From the NCBI GenBank assembly GCA_963668535.1, contig OY764867.1, positions 372,001 through 436,000 on the forward strand: a DNA stretch of 64,000 bases, in the 5' to 3' direction. Origin of the DNA: F22 sp963668535 (lineage in GTDB: Bacteria; Bacteroidota; Bacteroidia; Bacteroidales; Bacteroidaceae). A program made the translations under genes and the position numbers. Positions 16,599 to 25,954 of the stretch are shown in pieces (position 1 is the stretch's first letter; the number at the start of each line of letters is the position of its first letter). The notes under the pieces are model-generated. The model had not been told where the DNA came from. It was given only the letters and a program-made list of their open reading frames with translations, and did not search any database.

Positions 16599-17051
16599 TT
16601 ACAGTGCACCATTGATTAGAATTAATACAAGAAGTGCAAGGATAGCGTACAACTCTGGGAATACTGCAAGGACCATAGTAGAGCTAAACACATCGTGTCC
16701 ACTACCAATAGCTGCAATACCTGCTGCTGATACTTTCGCTTGACGAATAGCAGAATAAAGCCCTACTATACCAAGAGCCAAACCAGCACCAAATACAGCT
16801 GCTGCAGGTGCCCAAGATGTCTCTGTAATATTGGCCAATTGACCACTCATCAAGAAGTATCCTACGAATCCGTAGATACCTTGTGTTGATGGAAGCGCTG
16901 CAAGTGTTGTATATGCACCACTAGCTGCTGGATTTTTCTTCAATGCACCGATAGCTGCGCTACCTGCGATAGTTGTACCAAATGCACTACCGATACCTGA
17001 AAGACCGACCATAAGTGCAATTCCGATGTAAGCTAAAACAATTGGAGTCAT
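16599..17051 (-). CDS. V-type ATP synthase subunit K (membrane rotor proteolipid)
   Basis: 150 aa, four membrane helices (two fused hairpins), the V-type proteolipid that forms the rotor ring. Gly-rich helices include GLSGIGSAFGTTIAGSAAIG and FGAGLALGIVGLYSAIR. The single ion-carrying carboxylate is E133 in the last helix (VFPELYAI). T56-Q57 in helix 2 (LPSTQG) and Q104 (IRQAKV) sit where Enterococcus hirae NtpK has its Na+ ligands, so sodium coupling is possible; this is an inference from alignment by eye. Last gene of the operon, 31 bp after subunit I. Confidence 0.95.
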   Translation of the reverse strand: MTPIVLAYIGIALMVGLSGIGSAFGTTIAGSAAIGALKKNPAASGAYTTLAALPSTQGIYGFVGYFLMSGQLANITETSWAPAAAVFGAGLALGIVGLYSAIRQAKVSAAGIAAIGSGHDVFSSTMVLAVFPELYAILALLVLILINGAL

Positions 17052-17082
17052 AATGTTTTCTGTTTAATATGTTATTAATTTA

Positions 17083-18948
17083 TTATTTTTTGAACGGTTT
17101 GTATGCAGGACCACCACCTTCGAATCCTGAATTCTTAAAGAACTCAACGAATGTCAAACGTAATGGGTGCACAAATGCACTGATTAAACATAGTGCGATG
17201 TTGATAGAGTGACCTACTAGTAGAATTAAGCCTGCTGCTATAATTTGACCAATCAATGGTAAACTACCTGTTAAGTCAAAAGCTAGTGAATTGAATACAC
17301 CACCTAAGATAGCACCTGAAAGTCCTAAGGCAAAAAGACGAATGTAAGACAACGTATCTCCTAGCAAGCCAGAGAATACATTGTATGCATCCCACAATGC
17401 TGTCCCCATATTGACTAGTGGATTCTTTTCTGGTGTATTATAGAACAATATAGGCAATACTGAAACAATTAGTAGTCCATAAAAGCTGTATGTCAACCAT
17501 GTAGGCATGGCTGTACCTAAGAAAGTTCCACATGCTAAATAGGCTCCTCCACCAATTAGAAATACCATCCAAGCAGCGGGTGCCAAAGCATGTTTCCACC
17601 CAAACTGTTTGTTTAGTTTCATTACGTTGAGTCCCATGCCTAGAAAGATTTGCACTAGACCAATCAATATGGCAAAAATCATCATAGGACTATTTCCACC
17701 TAATATCTTTGAATAATGGGCATCTGTTATCATATATTGATGTCCTGGTATCCAAGCCCATTGAGAGATATCTATACCAAAGAACACACCAGTAATATAT
17801 CCAACAATCACCGTGGCCCAGCCTAGCCATACCACAAGGCTTGCATAGTTTCGCATATCTTCTGCTAGACGAGGACGGATGATCATTGCCGCTACAGCAA
17901 TCAACACTCCATATCCTGCATCTCCCATACATAAGGCAAAGAACAGTAGATAGAACGGCGCAAACCAAGGTGTCACGTCATTTTCACTATAGTTTGGAAG
18001 TGAAAACATCTTCATAATAGGTTCAAACAACGTAGCAAAGTAGCTATTCTTCAACTTGATAGGTATCTTATCCTTATCAATAATCTTTGCGTCTTCTGCT
18101 TGGTAGTATATGCCTGAGTGCTCTAGGTACTCTACAACACTGGCTTCGGCATCTTTGGGTACCCAGCTTTCTAATAGCAATAGACGATTGTCTGCTTTCT
18201 TATCTCCACTCAATTCTACGGTTGTGTAGTCGATGGATTGCTCGAGCGATGTTTGATAGGTTGTCAATGACGCCATATCAACCAAGGCGATTTGCTTAAG
18301 AGCTTCGGCAGTGTCATCAATAACAACTTGTATGGTACTGATCTCGCTTTCCAAATCACCTAAACTTCGTTCACTCAAATGAGCAGGTTCAATATCTAGC
18401 TGCGGAGTAACGTCAACTGGAGAGACCACGACAAAATTCATGGTGTCTTCCTCGCGGAACTTCACAATATCATATTGTGTATCCCAAAGCGAGCTGTATG
18501 CACGAGCTGGACAGCTATAAAAATGTAAAGCATAACCAGCTTGACGCAACTGTTGGACGCGCTCTAAGCTAAAATCCCCCCAAGGACGCATCAATTCGAC
18601 CTCTTTGTCTAGTAATTGAAGTTGATGAAGTGCCTCTTCACGTTTGGTACGTAGGTCTGCAATGTTTGCAGTCAATTCTTCTCCACGTGCCACGCTGCCT
18701 TCATGGGGTGTCACCTCAACAGCACTGGTTTCTTCATCGTCTTCGACTTTACCAAAAGGAGTGACATAGGTGACGAGCTCTTTAAGCTGTTCTAGCTTAT
18801 CTAGCTTTGCCTGAAGCTCCTCGGTCATAATGTCTCCTTGTTGCTTCGTCACAATGTGTACGACACCAAGCTCGGCGAGCTGGTCCAAGAAGGCCTCATA
18901 TTCCTTATGATATACTAAATAGGTATATCGTCTCATAGGATCAATCAT
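17083..18948 (-). CDS. V-type ATP synthase subunit I (stator/ion half-channel)
   Basis: 621 aa. The N-terminal ~310 residues are cytoplasmic with coiled-coil segments (ELQAKLDKLEQLKELV, LRTKREEALHQLQLL). The C-terminal half holds about seven or eight membrane helices, with the conserved WFAPFYLLFFALCMGDAGYG and a channel helix carrying SYIRLFALGLSGAILG, whose Arg is the expected essential residue of the ion path. The ATG overlaps the subunit D stop by four bases (ATGA), which fixes this start and suggests translational coupling. It corresponds to yeast Vph1 / bacterial NtpI. Confidence 0.95.
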   Translation of the reverse strand: MIDPMRRYTYLVYHKEYEAFLDQLAELGVVHIVTKQQGDIMTEELQAKLDKLEQLKELVTYVTPFGKVEDDEETSAVEVTPHEGSVARGEELTANIADLRTKREEALHQLQLLDKEVELMRPWGDFSLERVQQLRQAGYALHFYSCPARAYSSLWDTQYDIVKFREEDTMNFVVVSPVDVTPQLDIEPAHLSERSLGDLESEISTIQVVIDDTAEALKQIALVDMASLTTYQTSLEQSIDYTTVELSGDKKADNRLLLLESWVPKDAEASVVEYLEHSGIYYQAEDAKIIDKDKIPIKLKNSYFATLFEPIMKMFSLPNYSENDVTPWFAPFYLLFFALCMGDAGYGVLIAVAAMIIRPRLAEDMRNYASLVVWLGWATVIVGYITGVFFGIDISQWAWIPGHQYMITDAHYSKILGGNSPMMIFAILIGLVQIFLGMGLNVMKLNKQFGWKHALAPAAWMVFLIGGGAYLACGTFLGTAMPTWLTYSFYGLLIVSVLPILFYNTPEKNPLVNMGTALWDAYNVFSGLLGDTLSYIRLFALGLSGAILGGVFNSLAFDLTGSLPLIGQIIAAGLILLVGHSINIALCLISAFVHPLRLTFVEFFKNSGFEGGGPAYKPFKK

Positions 18949-19565
18949 ACGGCTTCCTCCTCCTTTCTTTGTTTTTCTCTTTTCTCCTGGATTGTCTTCA
19001 AGATCTTTTGGCTTGATTTAGAGAGGTTCTCTTCATCTTCCATGTAGCGCTTGATTTTCAAGAGGGCATCCTGATAACCAGGAATCTGTACCTTCTCGAA
19101 AAGGTTTACCTTCTGGGTCGTTTTTTTGCGGGCATGTTCAAGCAATCCGAGCTTGGCCATCGCAAATTCACGAGCTACCGCTGTGTGGGCAAGCCCACGC
19201 AAGAGCGCAATTCCATCCAAATACCACTTAGGGGCATTGAAGGCGCTGTATGGCTGTATCTCAAAATCGACTGTGTCGAGAGATGGGACACGCACACCGG
19301 CAATTTTACGGGTACTGAGTTGCACATCGCTGACTTTAATCAGGCTGGCATCAAACTCATTCCAGAGGGCAAACATCGCTTCATACGCCTGGATCTGTTT
19401 TTCCAGTTGTTCCTCTAGCTCTTGGGCTTCACCTTTGCTGCGCTTCACTTCCATACGCAAGGCACTTTCCTTATTTTTGATAATAGGAAGAGTACGCTGA
19501 CGCATCTTGAGCTGCTTGGTAAGCTGCTGCTGAGAGGTTTTATTGTATTGAAACTTAATTGCCAT
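18945..19565 (-). CDS. V-type ATP synthase subunit D (central shaft)
   Basis: 206 aa, almost all helical and charged (KNKESALRMEVKRSKGEAQE, QILKTIQEKREKQRKEEEAV). It forms the rotating central stalk coiled coil that couples the A3B3 head to the membrane ring. The N-terminus MAIKFQYNKTSQQQL and the downstream RQRTLPIIKNKESALR fit the NtpD family. It overlaps the I gene by four bases and starts 12 bp after subunit B. Its usual partner subunit F (NtpG) was not found here. Confidence 0.9.
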   Translation of the reverse strand: MAIKFQYNKTSQQQLTKQLKMRQRTLPIIKNKESALRMEVKRSKGEAQELEEQLEKQIQAYEAMFALWNEFDASLIKVSDVQLSTRKIAGVRVPSLDTVDFEIQPYSAFNAPKWYLDGIALLRGLAHTAVAREFAMAKLGLLEHARKKTTQKVNLFEKVQIPGYQDALLKIKRYMEDEENLSKSSQKILKTIQEKREKQRKEEEAV

Positions 19566-19577
19566 AAATCACGTTTT

Positions 19578-20897
19578 TTACTTTTTCCAGTACTCGTCTA
19601 CAAGTTCCTGTTTCACATTGACTTCTTCAGGTTTGAAGTGCTTGCTAAATAGTCCCCAAGCCACATCTAGCATCTCTGTCGTATCTAGATCGACGTCGAT
19701 GGCCAATAGGTCGTTTGAATATTCTTTAGAAAAAGCAAGAGTACGCTCATCGTAGTCGGTTAGGTCGAAACCATTTTCCAACTTGGTCTTAGCGTTGGCT
19801 GCATCGGCATATAACTGTACGGCAGCATTCATCACTTGTGGGTGGTCGGCACGCGTTTTCTTACCTGTAACCAATTGTTTCAAACGAGAGAGGGAACGGA
19901 ATGGGTCAACAATGACTTTACCGATATCGCTATCACGACGCAAAAACAATTGTCCTTCGGTAATATACCCTGTATTATCTGGTACAGCGTGTGTAATATC
20001 GCCACCAGACAGAGTGGTTACGGCTATAATTGTGATAGATCCACCTTCTGGGAATTGTACGGCTTTCTCATAGATCTTGGCTAGGTCAGAATACAGTGAA
20101 CCTGGCATAGAGTCTTTGGAAGGAATCTGATCCATACGGTTGGATACGATAGATAAGGCATCGGCGTATGAAGTCATATCGGTAAGCAATACAAGGACTT
20201 TTTCGTTCTTTTCGACTGCGAAGTATTCTGCAGCGGTCAAAGACATATCTGGAATCAACAGACGCTCTACTGGAGGGTTTTCTGTGGTATTCATAAAGGC
20301 TACGATACGGTCCAATGCACCTGCGTTGCTAAATACATTGCGGAAGTATAGGTAGTCATCATTAGTCATACCCATACCGCCCAAGATGATCTTATCGGTC
20401 TCGGCACGTAGGGCTACATTAGCCATCACTTGGTTAAATGGTTGGTCGGGATCGGCAAAGAAAGGGATCTTTTGTCCAGACACTAGGGTATTGTTCAAGT
20501 CAATACCAGCGATACCTGTAGCGATCAATTCTGATGGTTGTTTACGACGTACAGGATTTACGGACGGACCACCAATTTCTACTTCAACGCCTTCTACTGC
20601 GGGACCGCCATCAATAGGATTTCCGAAAGCGTCAAAGAAACGTCCAGCTAGCTGGTCACCCACTTTAACTGTTGGGGCTTGACCCATAAAGATGACTTCA
20701 GCGTTTGTAGGGATACCTTCGGTTCCTTCAAATACCTGAAGGGTCACTTCGTCTCCAGCCAATTTCACGACTTGAGCTAGTTTGCCATTAACAGTCGCTA
20801 GCTCATCATTACCAATACCTTTCGCTTTCAGCGTGATAGTGGCCTTGGTGATCTGAGTCACCTTGGTATATATCTTTTGAAATGCTTTTGCTGCCAT
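19578..20897 (-). CDS. V-type ATP synthase subunit B (non-catalytic)
   Basis: 439 aa, typical length. Beta-barrel N-terminus, then the nucleotide-binding-fold core without a Walker A lysine motif (QKIPFFADPDQPFNQVMANV occupies that place), as expected of the regulatory B subunit. Conserved landmarks are GGMGMTNDDYLYFRNVF, PPVERLLIPDMSLTAAEYFA, VLVLLTDMTSYADAL, DQIPSKDSMPGSLYSDLAKIY and GDITHAVPDNTGYITEGQ. It alternates with subunit A in the A3B3 head. Confidence 0.96.
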   Translation of the reverse strand: MAAKAFQKIYTKVTQITKATITLKAKGIGNDELATVNGKLAQVVKLAGDEVTLQVFEGTEGIPTNAEVIFMGQAPTVKVGDQLAGRFFDAFGNPIDGGPAVEGVEVEIGGPSVNPVRRKQPSELIATGIAGIDLNNTLVSGQKIPFFADPDQPFNQVMANVALRAETDKIILGGMGMTNDDYLYFRNVFSNAGALDRIVAFMNTTENPPVERLLIPDMSLTAAEYFAVEKNEKVLVLLTDMTSYADALSIVSNRMDQIPSKDSMPGSLYSDLAKIYEKAVQFPEGGSITIIAVTTLSGGDITHAVPDNTGYITEGQLFLRRDSDIGKVIVDPFRSLSRLKQLVTGKKTRADHPQVMNAAVQLYADAANAKTKLENGFDLTDYDERTLAFSKEYSNDLLAIDVDLDTTEMLDVAWGLFSKHFKPEEVNVKQELVDEYWKK

Positions 20898-20899
20898 AA

Positions 20900-22657
20900 T
20901 TATTTCTTCATTTTTTCTGCTACCATTGCTTGAATTTGAGCGCCATACTCATTGTATTTCTCAGATTCAAATACTTGGTAGTTTTGTTGTTTACACACGT
21001 TGATCAGCTTCTTGAAGAAGTCCATGACTTCGTTGAAAGTATCAAACGCAAACTCTGTATGACAAATATCTATCATCATATCCAACGATGCTTCTTGACG
21101 TGCCAATGGGGTGACCGCATCGATCTCATCAAAGGCATTCTGTTGAAGGATAACAAAGTCGATCAACTCTGATTTCCAGAAAGTCACGTGATATTCTACT
21201 GGCACACCGTCATCGCCAAGGATATTGATTTGCTCAGCAATCTCTTTACCACGAAGCAAACGAGTTTTCACTTCATTGACCTTGGCAGTCCACTTATCGT
21301 TGATTTTGTCTTTTATGTATTCCTCAAATTCAGGATATTCGATATATTTTGAATAGGAATCGATAGGGTTGACTGCTGGATAACGTTTCTTATCTGCACG
21401 GTCTTGCTCCAATGCATAAAAACAACGGGCTACCTTTTTCGTATTTTCTGTGACTGGTTCCTTCAAGTTACCCCCTGCTGGAGATACTGTACCAATAAAG
21501 GTAATAGAACCATTCTGTCCGTTGTGCAACTCTACATAACCAGCACGTCCGTAGAAGTTGGAGATGATGGCTGAAAGGTCCATAGGGAAGGCATCTGGTC
21601 CAGGCAATTCTTCCATACGGTTGGACATCTCACGAAGGGCTTGTGCCCAACGAGAAGTAGAATCGGCCATCAACAATACACGAAGTCCCATAGAACGATA
21701 GAACTCGGCAATCGTCATGGCTGTGTACACAGAAGCTTCACGAGCTGCTACTGGCATATTGGATGTGTTGGCGATGATAATGGTACGTTCCATCAACTTA
21801 CGACCTGTGTGTGGGTCATCTAGTTCTGGGAACTCCGTAAAGATTTCTACCACCTCATTGGCACGTTCACCACAAGCTGCAATGATCACGATATCGGCTT
21901 CGGCTTGCTTTGAAATCGCATGCTGCAACACGGTCTTACCGGTACCAAAAGGGCCAGGAATAAAACCAGTACCACCCTCTACGATTGGGTTGAGCGTATC
22001 AATAGTACGCACACCTGTTTCAAGCAGTTTGAATGGACGAGGTTTCACCGAATAATTGGTCATTGCACGCTTTACAGGCCACTTTTGAATCATGTTGACT
22101 TCTAGTTCCTGTCCATTAGCGCCAGTCAATACGATCAATATCTCATCAGCTACATAATCGCCTTCCTTTGCAACACTCTTTACAGTGTAGTTGCCTTCGG
22201 CGGTAAATGGGACCATCACTTTCAATGGTTGGTGGTTTTCTTCGACCTCTCCCAACCAATCGGATGCTTTAACGACATCGCCCACTTTGGCTGTTGGTAC
22301 GAAGTGCCATTTCTTATCGGTATCCAGTGCATATGTATAATCTCCACGTTTCAAGAAAACGCCATCCATCTTGTCAAGATCATTTTGGAGACCATCGTAG
22401 TTTTTAGAAAGCATACCTGGACCTAGTGTTACCTCAAGCATGTGGCCCGTAAATTCGGCCTCTGCTCCGACATGTAGTCCGCGGGTGCTTTCAAACACCT
22501 GTACGTAGGCAAAGTCACCTACGACTTTGATGACCTCAGCCATAAGGCGATCTCCGCCTGTGGTGATGTAGCAGATTTCATTTTGTGCTACTGGGCCATC
22601 TACTTGGAGTGTGACCATATTGGAGATCACACCACTTACAGTTCCTTTCGTTGCCAT
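20900..22657 (-). CDS. V-type ATP synthase catalytic subunit A
   Basis: 585 aa. Walker A is GPFGTGKT (235-242; K241). The family-specific non-homologous insert precedes it, and EVVEIFTEFPEL, LLMADSTSRWAQALREMSNR and GTVSPAGGNLKEPVTE follow. It hydrolyses or makes ATP in the A3B3 head. The stop is 2 bp before the B start, so the genes are tightly coupled. Together with E, DUF2764, B, D, I and K it would form a V/A-type enzyme; no F-type ATPase genes are in this window. Confidence 0.97.
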   Translation of the reverse strand: MATKGTVSGVISNMVTLQVDGPVAQNEICYITTGGDRLMAEVIKVVGDFAYVQVFESTRGLHVGAEAEFTGHMLEVTLGPGMLSKNYDGLQNDLDKMDGVFLKRGDYTYALDTDKKWHFVPTAKVGDVVKASDWLGEVEENHQPLKVMVPFTAEGNYTVKSVAKEGDYVADEILIVLTGANGQELEVNMIQKWPVKRAMTNYSVKPRPFKLLETGVRTIDTLNPIVEGGTGFIPGPFGTGKTVLQHAISKQAEADIVIIAACGERANEVVEIFTEFPELDDPHTGRKLMERTIIIANTSNMPVAAREASVYTAMTIAEFYRSMGLRVLLMADSTSRWAQALREMSNRMEELPGPDAFPMDLSAIISNFYGRAGYVELHNGQNGSITFIGTVSPAGGNLKEPVTENTKKVARCFYALEQDRADKKRYPAVNPIDSYSKYIEYPEFEEYIKDKINDKWTAKVNEVKTRLLRGKEIAEQINILGDDGVPVEYHVTFWKSELIDFVILQQNAFDEIDAVTPLARQEASLDMMIDICHTEFAFDTFNEVMDFFKKLINVCKQQNYQVFESEKYNEYGAQIQAMVAEKMKK

Positions 22658-22675
22658 AAATATATAGTTTCAGTT

Positions 22676-23515
22676 TTATCTAAATTCTTCGGGTATCTGG
22701 ACATCGTCCTTGAATGATTGTATAATTGCTCTAAACTGTTGATTACCCAGTTCTTTATCCAATAGCAGCCAACGTTCAACCATTTCAAGTTGCACTAAGA
22801 ATACAAATAGACGTTCAATGGTGAAGTAATCAAAGAAGCTGTGTTCTTCTACCCAATTCCATTTTAATAGGTCCGTCTTTCTTTCTCGCTCTACTAGATC
22901 GGAGATTTCATCTATCTTAATCAACGCATCTATATAGTCCAAATCAGCTGATAACCCAAAGTCGCGAGCATTACTTACTCTAAGGGCTTTACTCACTTCT
23001 GTAAAACCAACGATTTGTTCTTGATAAGGCATGTCATGACGGCGCGCAGCGAGTGCGAGCTGGATATTATTGACATTAAGATTATAGGCAAACCATGATG
23101 AGATAAATGGGTTTTTAGCGTGTATCGCATAATTATAATAGGCCGAAGCCATGCGATCTTCCCAATTGCCCACAACTTTGTCTTTATCGTCTAGATAGGC
23201 CACAACAGCATCTACGAGATATTGTGGCATGCCATCGACTGTTTCTTCGCCGTCGCGAACTAAAGCAATCATTTCTTCTAGCTCTTCAGCAGTAAACACC
23301 CCACGAGGATCTATCTCTGCTTGGTCTTCTCGCAATAAAGACAAAAGATTCTTGTTGTCATATTTCAAGTAGAAGAGGTCAAGTAAAGCTGTATCTTTCT
23401 TATCAAGTTCAAGATAAAGCTCTTCTTTCATATCCCCTACTGTATAGCTTAGCTTGTTGTCATCAAGTGTGATATCAGGCAAGCCAGCCACGGTACAATA
23501 GTAGTTTGATTTCAT
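22676..23515 (-). CDS. DUF2764 family protein, V-ATPase operon subunit
   Basis: 279 aa, no signal or membrane segment, rich in acidic and helical stretches. MKSNYYCTVAGLPDI, NYAIHAKNPFISSWFAYNLN and LDYIDALIKIDEISDLVERE match the DUF2764 family found between subunits E and A in Bacteroidota, spirochaete and chlamydial V-ATPase operons. The position is where subunit C is usually encoded in other V/A-ATPases. A C-like role linking rotor and head is a reasonable inference that is not proven here. Confidence 0.85.
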   Translation of the reverse strand: MKSNYYCTVAGLPDITLDDNKLSYTVGDMKEELYLELDKKDTALLDLFYLKYDNKNLLSLLREDQAEIDPRGVFTAEELEEMIALVRDGEETVDGMPQYLVDAVVAYLDDKDKVVGNWEDRMASAYYNYAIHAKNPFISSWFAYNLNVNNIQLALAARRHDMPYQEQIVGFTEVSKALRVSNARDFGLSADLDYIDALIKIDEISDLVERERKTDLLKWNWVEEHSFFDYFTIERLFVFLVQLEMVERWLLLDKELGNQQFRAIIQSFKDDVQIPEEFR

Positions 23516-23532
23516 ATCTCCCTACCCTTTCT

Positions 23533-24132
23533 TTATTTAGTACCAAATAACATTTCTACCAATCGAGGACGTAGAAATGCTTGGAAATAATTCACTAGTT
23601 CTTCTTCACCAAAGCTGACTTTATAGCTTCCGTCGGCTGGACCAATCGTAAACAGAGTGTCTACACCATTTACTTTGGTGATCTTCACTGTATTATCCAA
23701 AAGTGTCTTAGCGCTCACTTTGAAGTATTTTGTCAATTCTTCAGCATCTTTAGTAGCAATAACGACTGGTTCATCAGCGCTCCACTTACTGGCCATTTCT
23801 ACAATGAATTTTTGAAGATACTCTTTCTTTGAGGCAAATTCCTTCACAGGAGCCTCCACAATACTTTGGCTTACTAGTGTTGTAATTTCAGACTTGAGTG
23901 CATTCACTGCTTGTGCAGCATACATTTGCAACTCTTTTTTTGTGTTTTCAGCTAGCTCATCTGCGTCTTTTTTCGCTTGATGATTAATCGTTTCAGCATC
24001 TTGACGCGCTTTTTCTAAAATAGCTGCGGCTTCTTCTTGTGCTTTTGCGATAAGCGATTGAGCTTCTTGATTACCTTTTTCTACACCTTCCTGGTAGAGT
24101 TTGTCGGTAAGTTCTTGAATTTTATTGTCCAT
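23533..24132 (-). CDS. V-type ATP synthase subunit E (peripheral stalk)
   Basis: 199 aa from the ATG at 24132 (MDNKIQELTDKLYQEG). A TTG two codons upstream is less likely. The N-terminal ~90 residues form a long charged helix (LIAKAQEEAAAILEKARQDA) that pairs with subunit G/H in the stator. The C-terminal part is globular and binds the head. No separate G/H gene is visible in the operon. First gene of the V-ATPase operon, with a leader of about 130 nt after the promoter at 24267. Confidence 0.9.
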   Translation of the reverse strand: MDNKIQELTDKLYQEGVEKGNQEAQSLIAKAQEEAAAILEKARQDAETINHQAKKDADELAENTKKELQMYAAQAVNALKSEITTLVSQSIVEAPVKEFASKKEYLQKFIVEMASKWSADEPVVIATKDAEELTKYFKVSAKTLLDNTVKITKVNGVDTLFTIGPADGSYKVSFGEEELVNYFQAFLRPRLVEMLFGTK

Positions 24133-24266
24133 ATTCAAGCTATAATTAGTTGTTTAAATAATATCTATCGAAGTAGTAAAAGTGACTGTTAGCTAGAAAG
24201 CAATCATATCAGCTATGACTCTCATTTTCTGATGAGTTTTTTGATACATATTTCTTCATTTGCCTC

Positions 24267-24274
24267 CAAAGTTA
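24267..24274 (-). promoter_or_regulatory. Promoter -7 element, V-ATPase operon
   Basis: Minus-strand TAACTTTG (TAnnTTTG), with a TTG about 20 bases upstream on the same strand as -33. Confidence 0.6.
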
Positions 24275-24486
24275 TAACATCTCGGAGAAATAACAAGAAT
24301 AAATCAAATAAAAATCAAGAGAAAATCCTCGAAACGTTTTAGATTTTAACATAGCGAATGTTATTATCCAGACTCGAACCGATTTTGCACAATAGTTCAA
24401 TGAAGATATACCAAATAAGCTCCAAACACTAGATAAAGCACTTGAATACCAGTATAAATAAGAAAAATAGACTATACAAAAAAAGA

Positions 24487-24525
24487 ACCGTTCAATGAAA
24501 CAATCCATGTTTCAATTTGAACGGT
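24487..24525 (-). terminator. Rho-independent terminator of the RND efflux operon
   Basis: Stem ACCGTTCAATGAAAC / GTTTCAATTTGAACGGT (small internal bulge), followed on the minus strand by TCTTTTTTTG. It lies 32 bases after the last efflux gene. Confidence 0.9.
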
Positions 24526-24557
24526 CCTTTATATAGGGCTAAAATATAATAACTATA

Positions 24558-25925
24558 TTACTCTTGTGCAGCTCCTCCAAGTGAAACATATAAATCGACT
24601 AGGCCAGAAGCTTCACTATACCAGTTATTCACCAGTGTAAGTTTAGCTTGCAATGCGGTTTGCTGAGCACTAATCACTTCAAGATAAGTGGTGTTACCAA
24701 ACTCCATCGTGCTTTTGGTAGCATGTACCGCAGTTTCAGCTGCTTGTACTTGTTTATCAAGCATGTCAGCTTTTCTACGGGCTACTTGACAAGCAGTCAA
24801 CGCATTATTAACATCTGAGCCTGCTTCTAAAAGCTTGTGTTCAAAGTCCATCTTAGCTTGATCATATTGTGCTTTAGCCACACGCAGATTGGCTACCAAT
24901 TGACCGTTTGCAAAAATCGGTTGTGTCAACGAACCAATAGCTGTGGCTACTAACTTCGCTGGATTGGCGATCATCGACCCCAGATTATTGGTATATCCAC
25001 CTTGACCAGTAAGAGTAATGCTAGGGTAGAATTTACTACGAGCTACGCCCACTTGGTAGTAGTAGCTTTGCAAGGAACGTTCTGCTGAACGTACATCTGG
25101 ACGATTGGACAATAGACTAACTGGGTAACTCAATGTCAACACTTTTGGGAATACCTGAGCCACACGTGTACCACGAGGGATATAATGTGGCTTTTCATTC
25201 AACACAAGACAAAGTGCCGTTTCAGCATTATTCAAAGCCAATTTTAAATCTTCTACTGAGGTTGCCGTTTGATAATACGCTGCTTCAGTAGAAGCCACAG
25301 CTGCTTGATCGGCCATACCAGCTTCAAACAATGCTTTCGTGCTAGTCAGCGTTTCGCGCATCAACTTCAAACTCTCGTTAGAAATAGCCAACTGCTCATC
25401 TAGCATAACCAATGTGTAATAAGACTTGGCAATACCAGCCACAATTTGGCTTTGTACGGCTTGCTTGTAATCTTTGGCCATGCGCCATTGAGCTTTGGCT
25501 GAACGATTCTGATTCAGTAGGTTACCAAACAAATCGATTTGCCAAGTGGCTGTAACAGGCATTGTATAAGTTTGAACAGCTTTGCCGTGATCGGAACTAA
25601 CGACTTGTCCATCTGGATTAAAAGTCAAACTTGGCAAATAAGCCAAACGAGAGGTCATCAATCCAGCACGTGCTTGCTTTATGTTCAAACGAGCAGATTC
25701 TAAATCGACATTCTGCTTGATGCCTCGTGCAATCAAATGACGCAATTGCTCGTCAGAGAAAAAATCTTCCCAAGCCACTTGACCTAGAGAAGTTGAGTCA
25801 ATAACGGCCTCCACTTGATCACCATACAATCCTTCAGTATCTACCTCAGGACGTTCATATGATTTGTATAGGTTACAACTGCTCAAAAGAGCAGCTGCAC
25901 CTAAAAATATACATAGTTTCTTCAT
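24558..25925 (-). CDS. RND efflux outer-membrane lipoprotein (OprM/NodT family)
   Basis: 455 aa from MKKLCIFLGAA; a start four codons further upstream is possible. The lipobox LLSSCNLY predicts an acylated outer-membrane protein. Two repeated OEP domains hold long helices (GIKQNVDLESARLNIKQARA, AKAQYDQAKMDFEHKLLEAG) and the conserved LLSNRPDVRSAERSLQSYYY. It forms the trimeric exit duct of a tripartite pump. It starts 29 bp after the RND gene and is the last gene of the operon. Confidence 0.94.
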   Translation of the reverse strand: MKKLCIFLGAAALLSSCNLYKSYERPEVDTEGLYGDQVEAVIDSTSLGQVAWEDFFSDEQLRHLIARGIKQNVDLESARLNIKQARAGLMTSRLAYLPSLTFNPDGQVVSSDHGKAVQTYTMPVTATWQIDLFGNLLNQNRSAKAQWRMAKDYKQAVQSQIVAGIAKSYYTLVMLDEQLAISNESLKLMRETLTSTKALFEAGMADQAAVASTEAAYYQTATSVEDLKLALNNAETALCLVLNEKPHYIPRGTRVAQVFPKVLTLSYPVSLLSNRPDVRSAERSLQSYYYQVGVARSKFYPSITLTGQGGYTNNLGSMIANPAKLVATAIGSLTQPIFANGQLVANLRVAKAQYDQAKMDFEHKLLEAGSDVNNALTACQVARRKADMLDKQVQAAETAVHATKSTMEFGNTTYLEVISAQQTALQAKLTLVNNWYSEASGLVDLYVSLGGAAQE

Positions 25926-25954
25926 ATTATGAATCATCTTATTTGTTCTGAGTA

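Larger units (their letters stand above)
24133..24557. other. Intergenic region: V-ATPase promoter and efflux-operon terminator
   Basis: A 425-bp AT-rich gap. It holds the V-ATPase promoter (24267-24274) and the terminator of the efflux operon (24487-24525). The 78-codon reading frame at 24272-24508 on the minus strand runs across both signals and is not considered a gene. Confidence 0.7.

Noticed and set aside
24272..24508. Minus-strand 78-codon reading frame upstream of the V-ATPase operon
   Set aside because: It spans a strong terminator and the V-ATPase promoter, has low-complexity composition and no recognisable domain.
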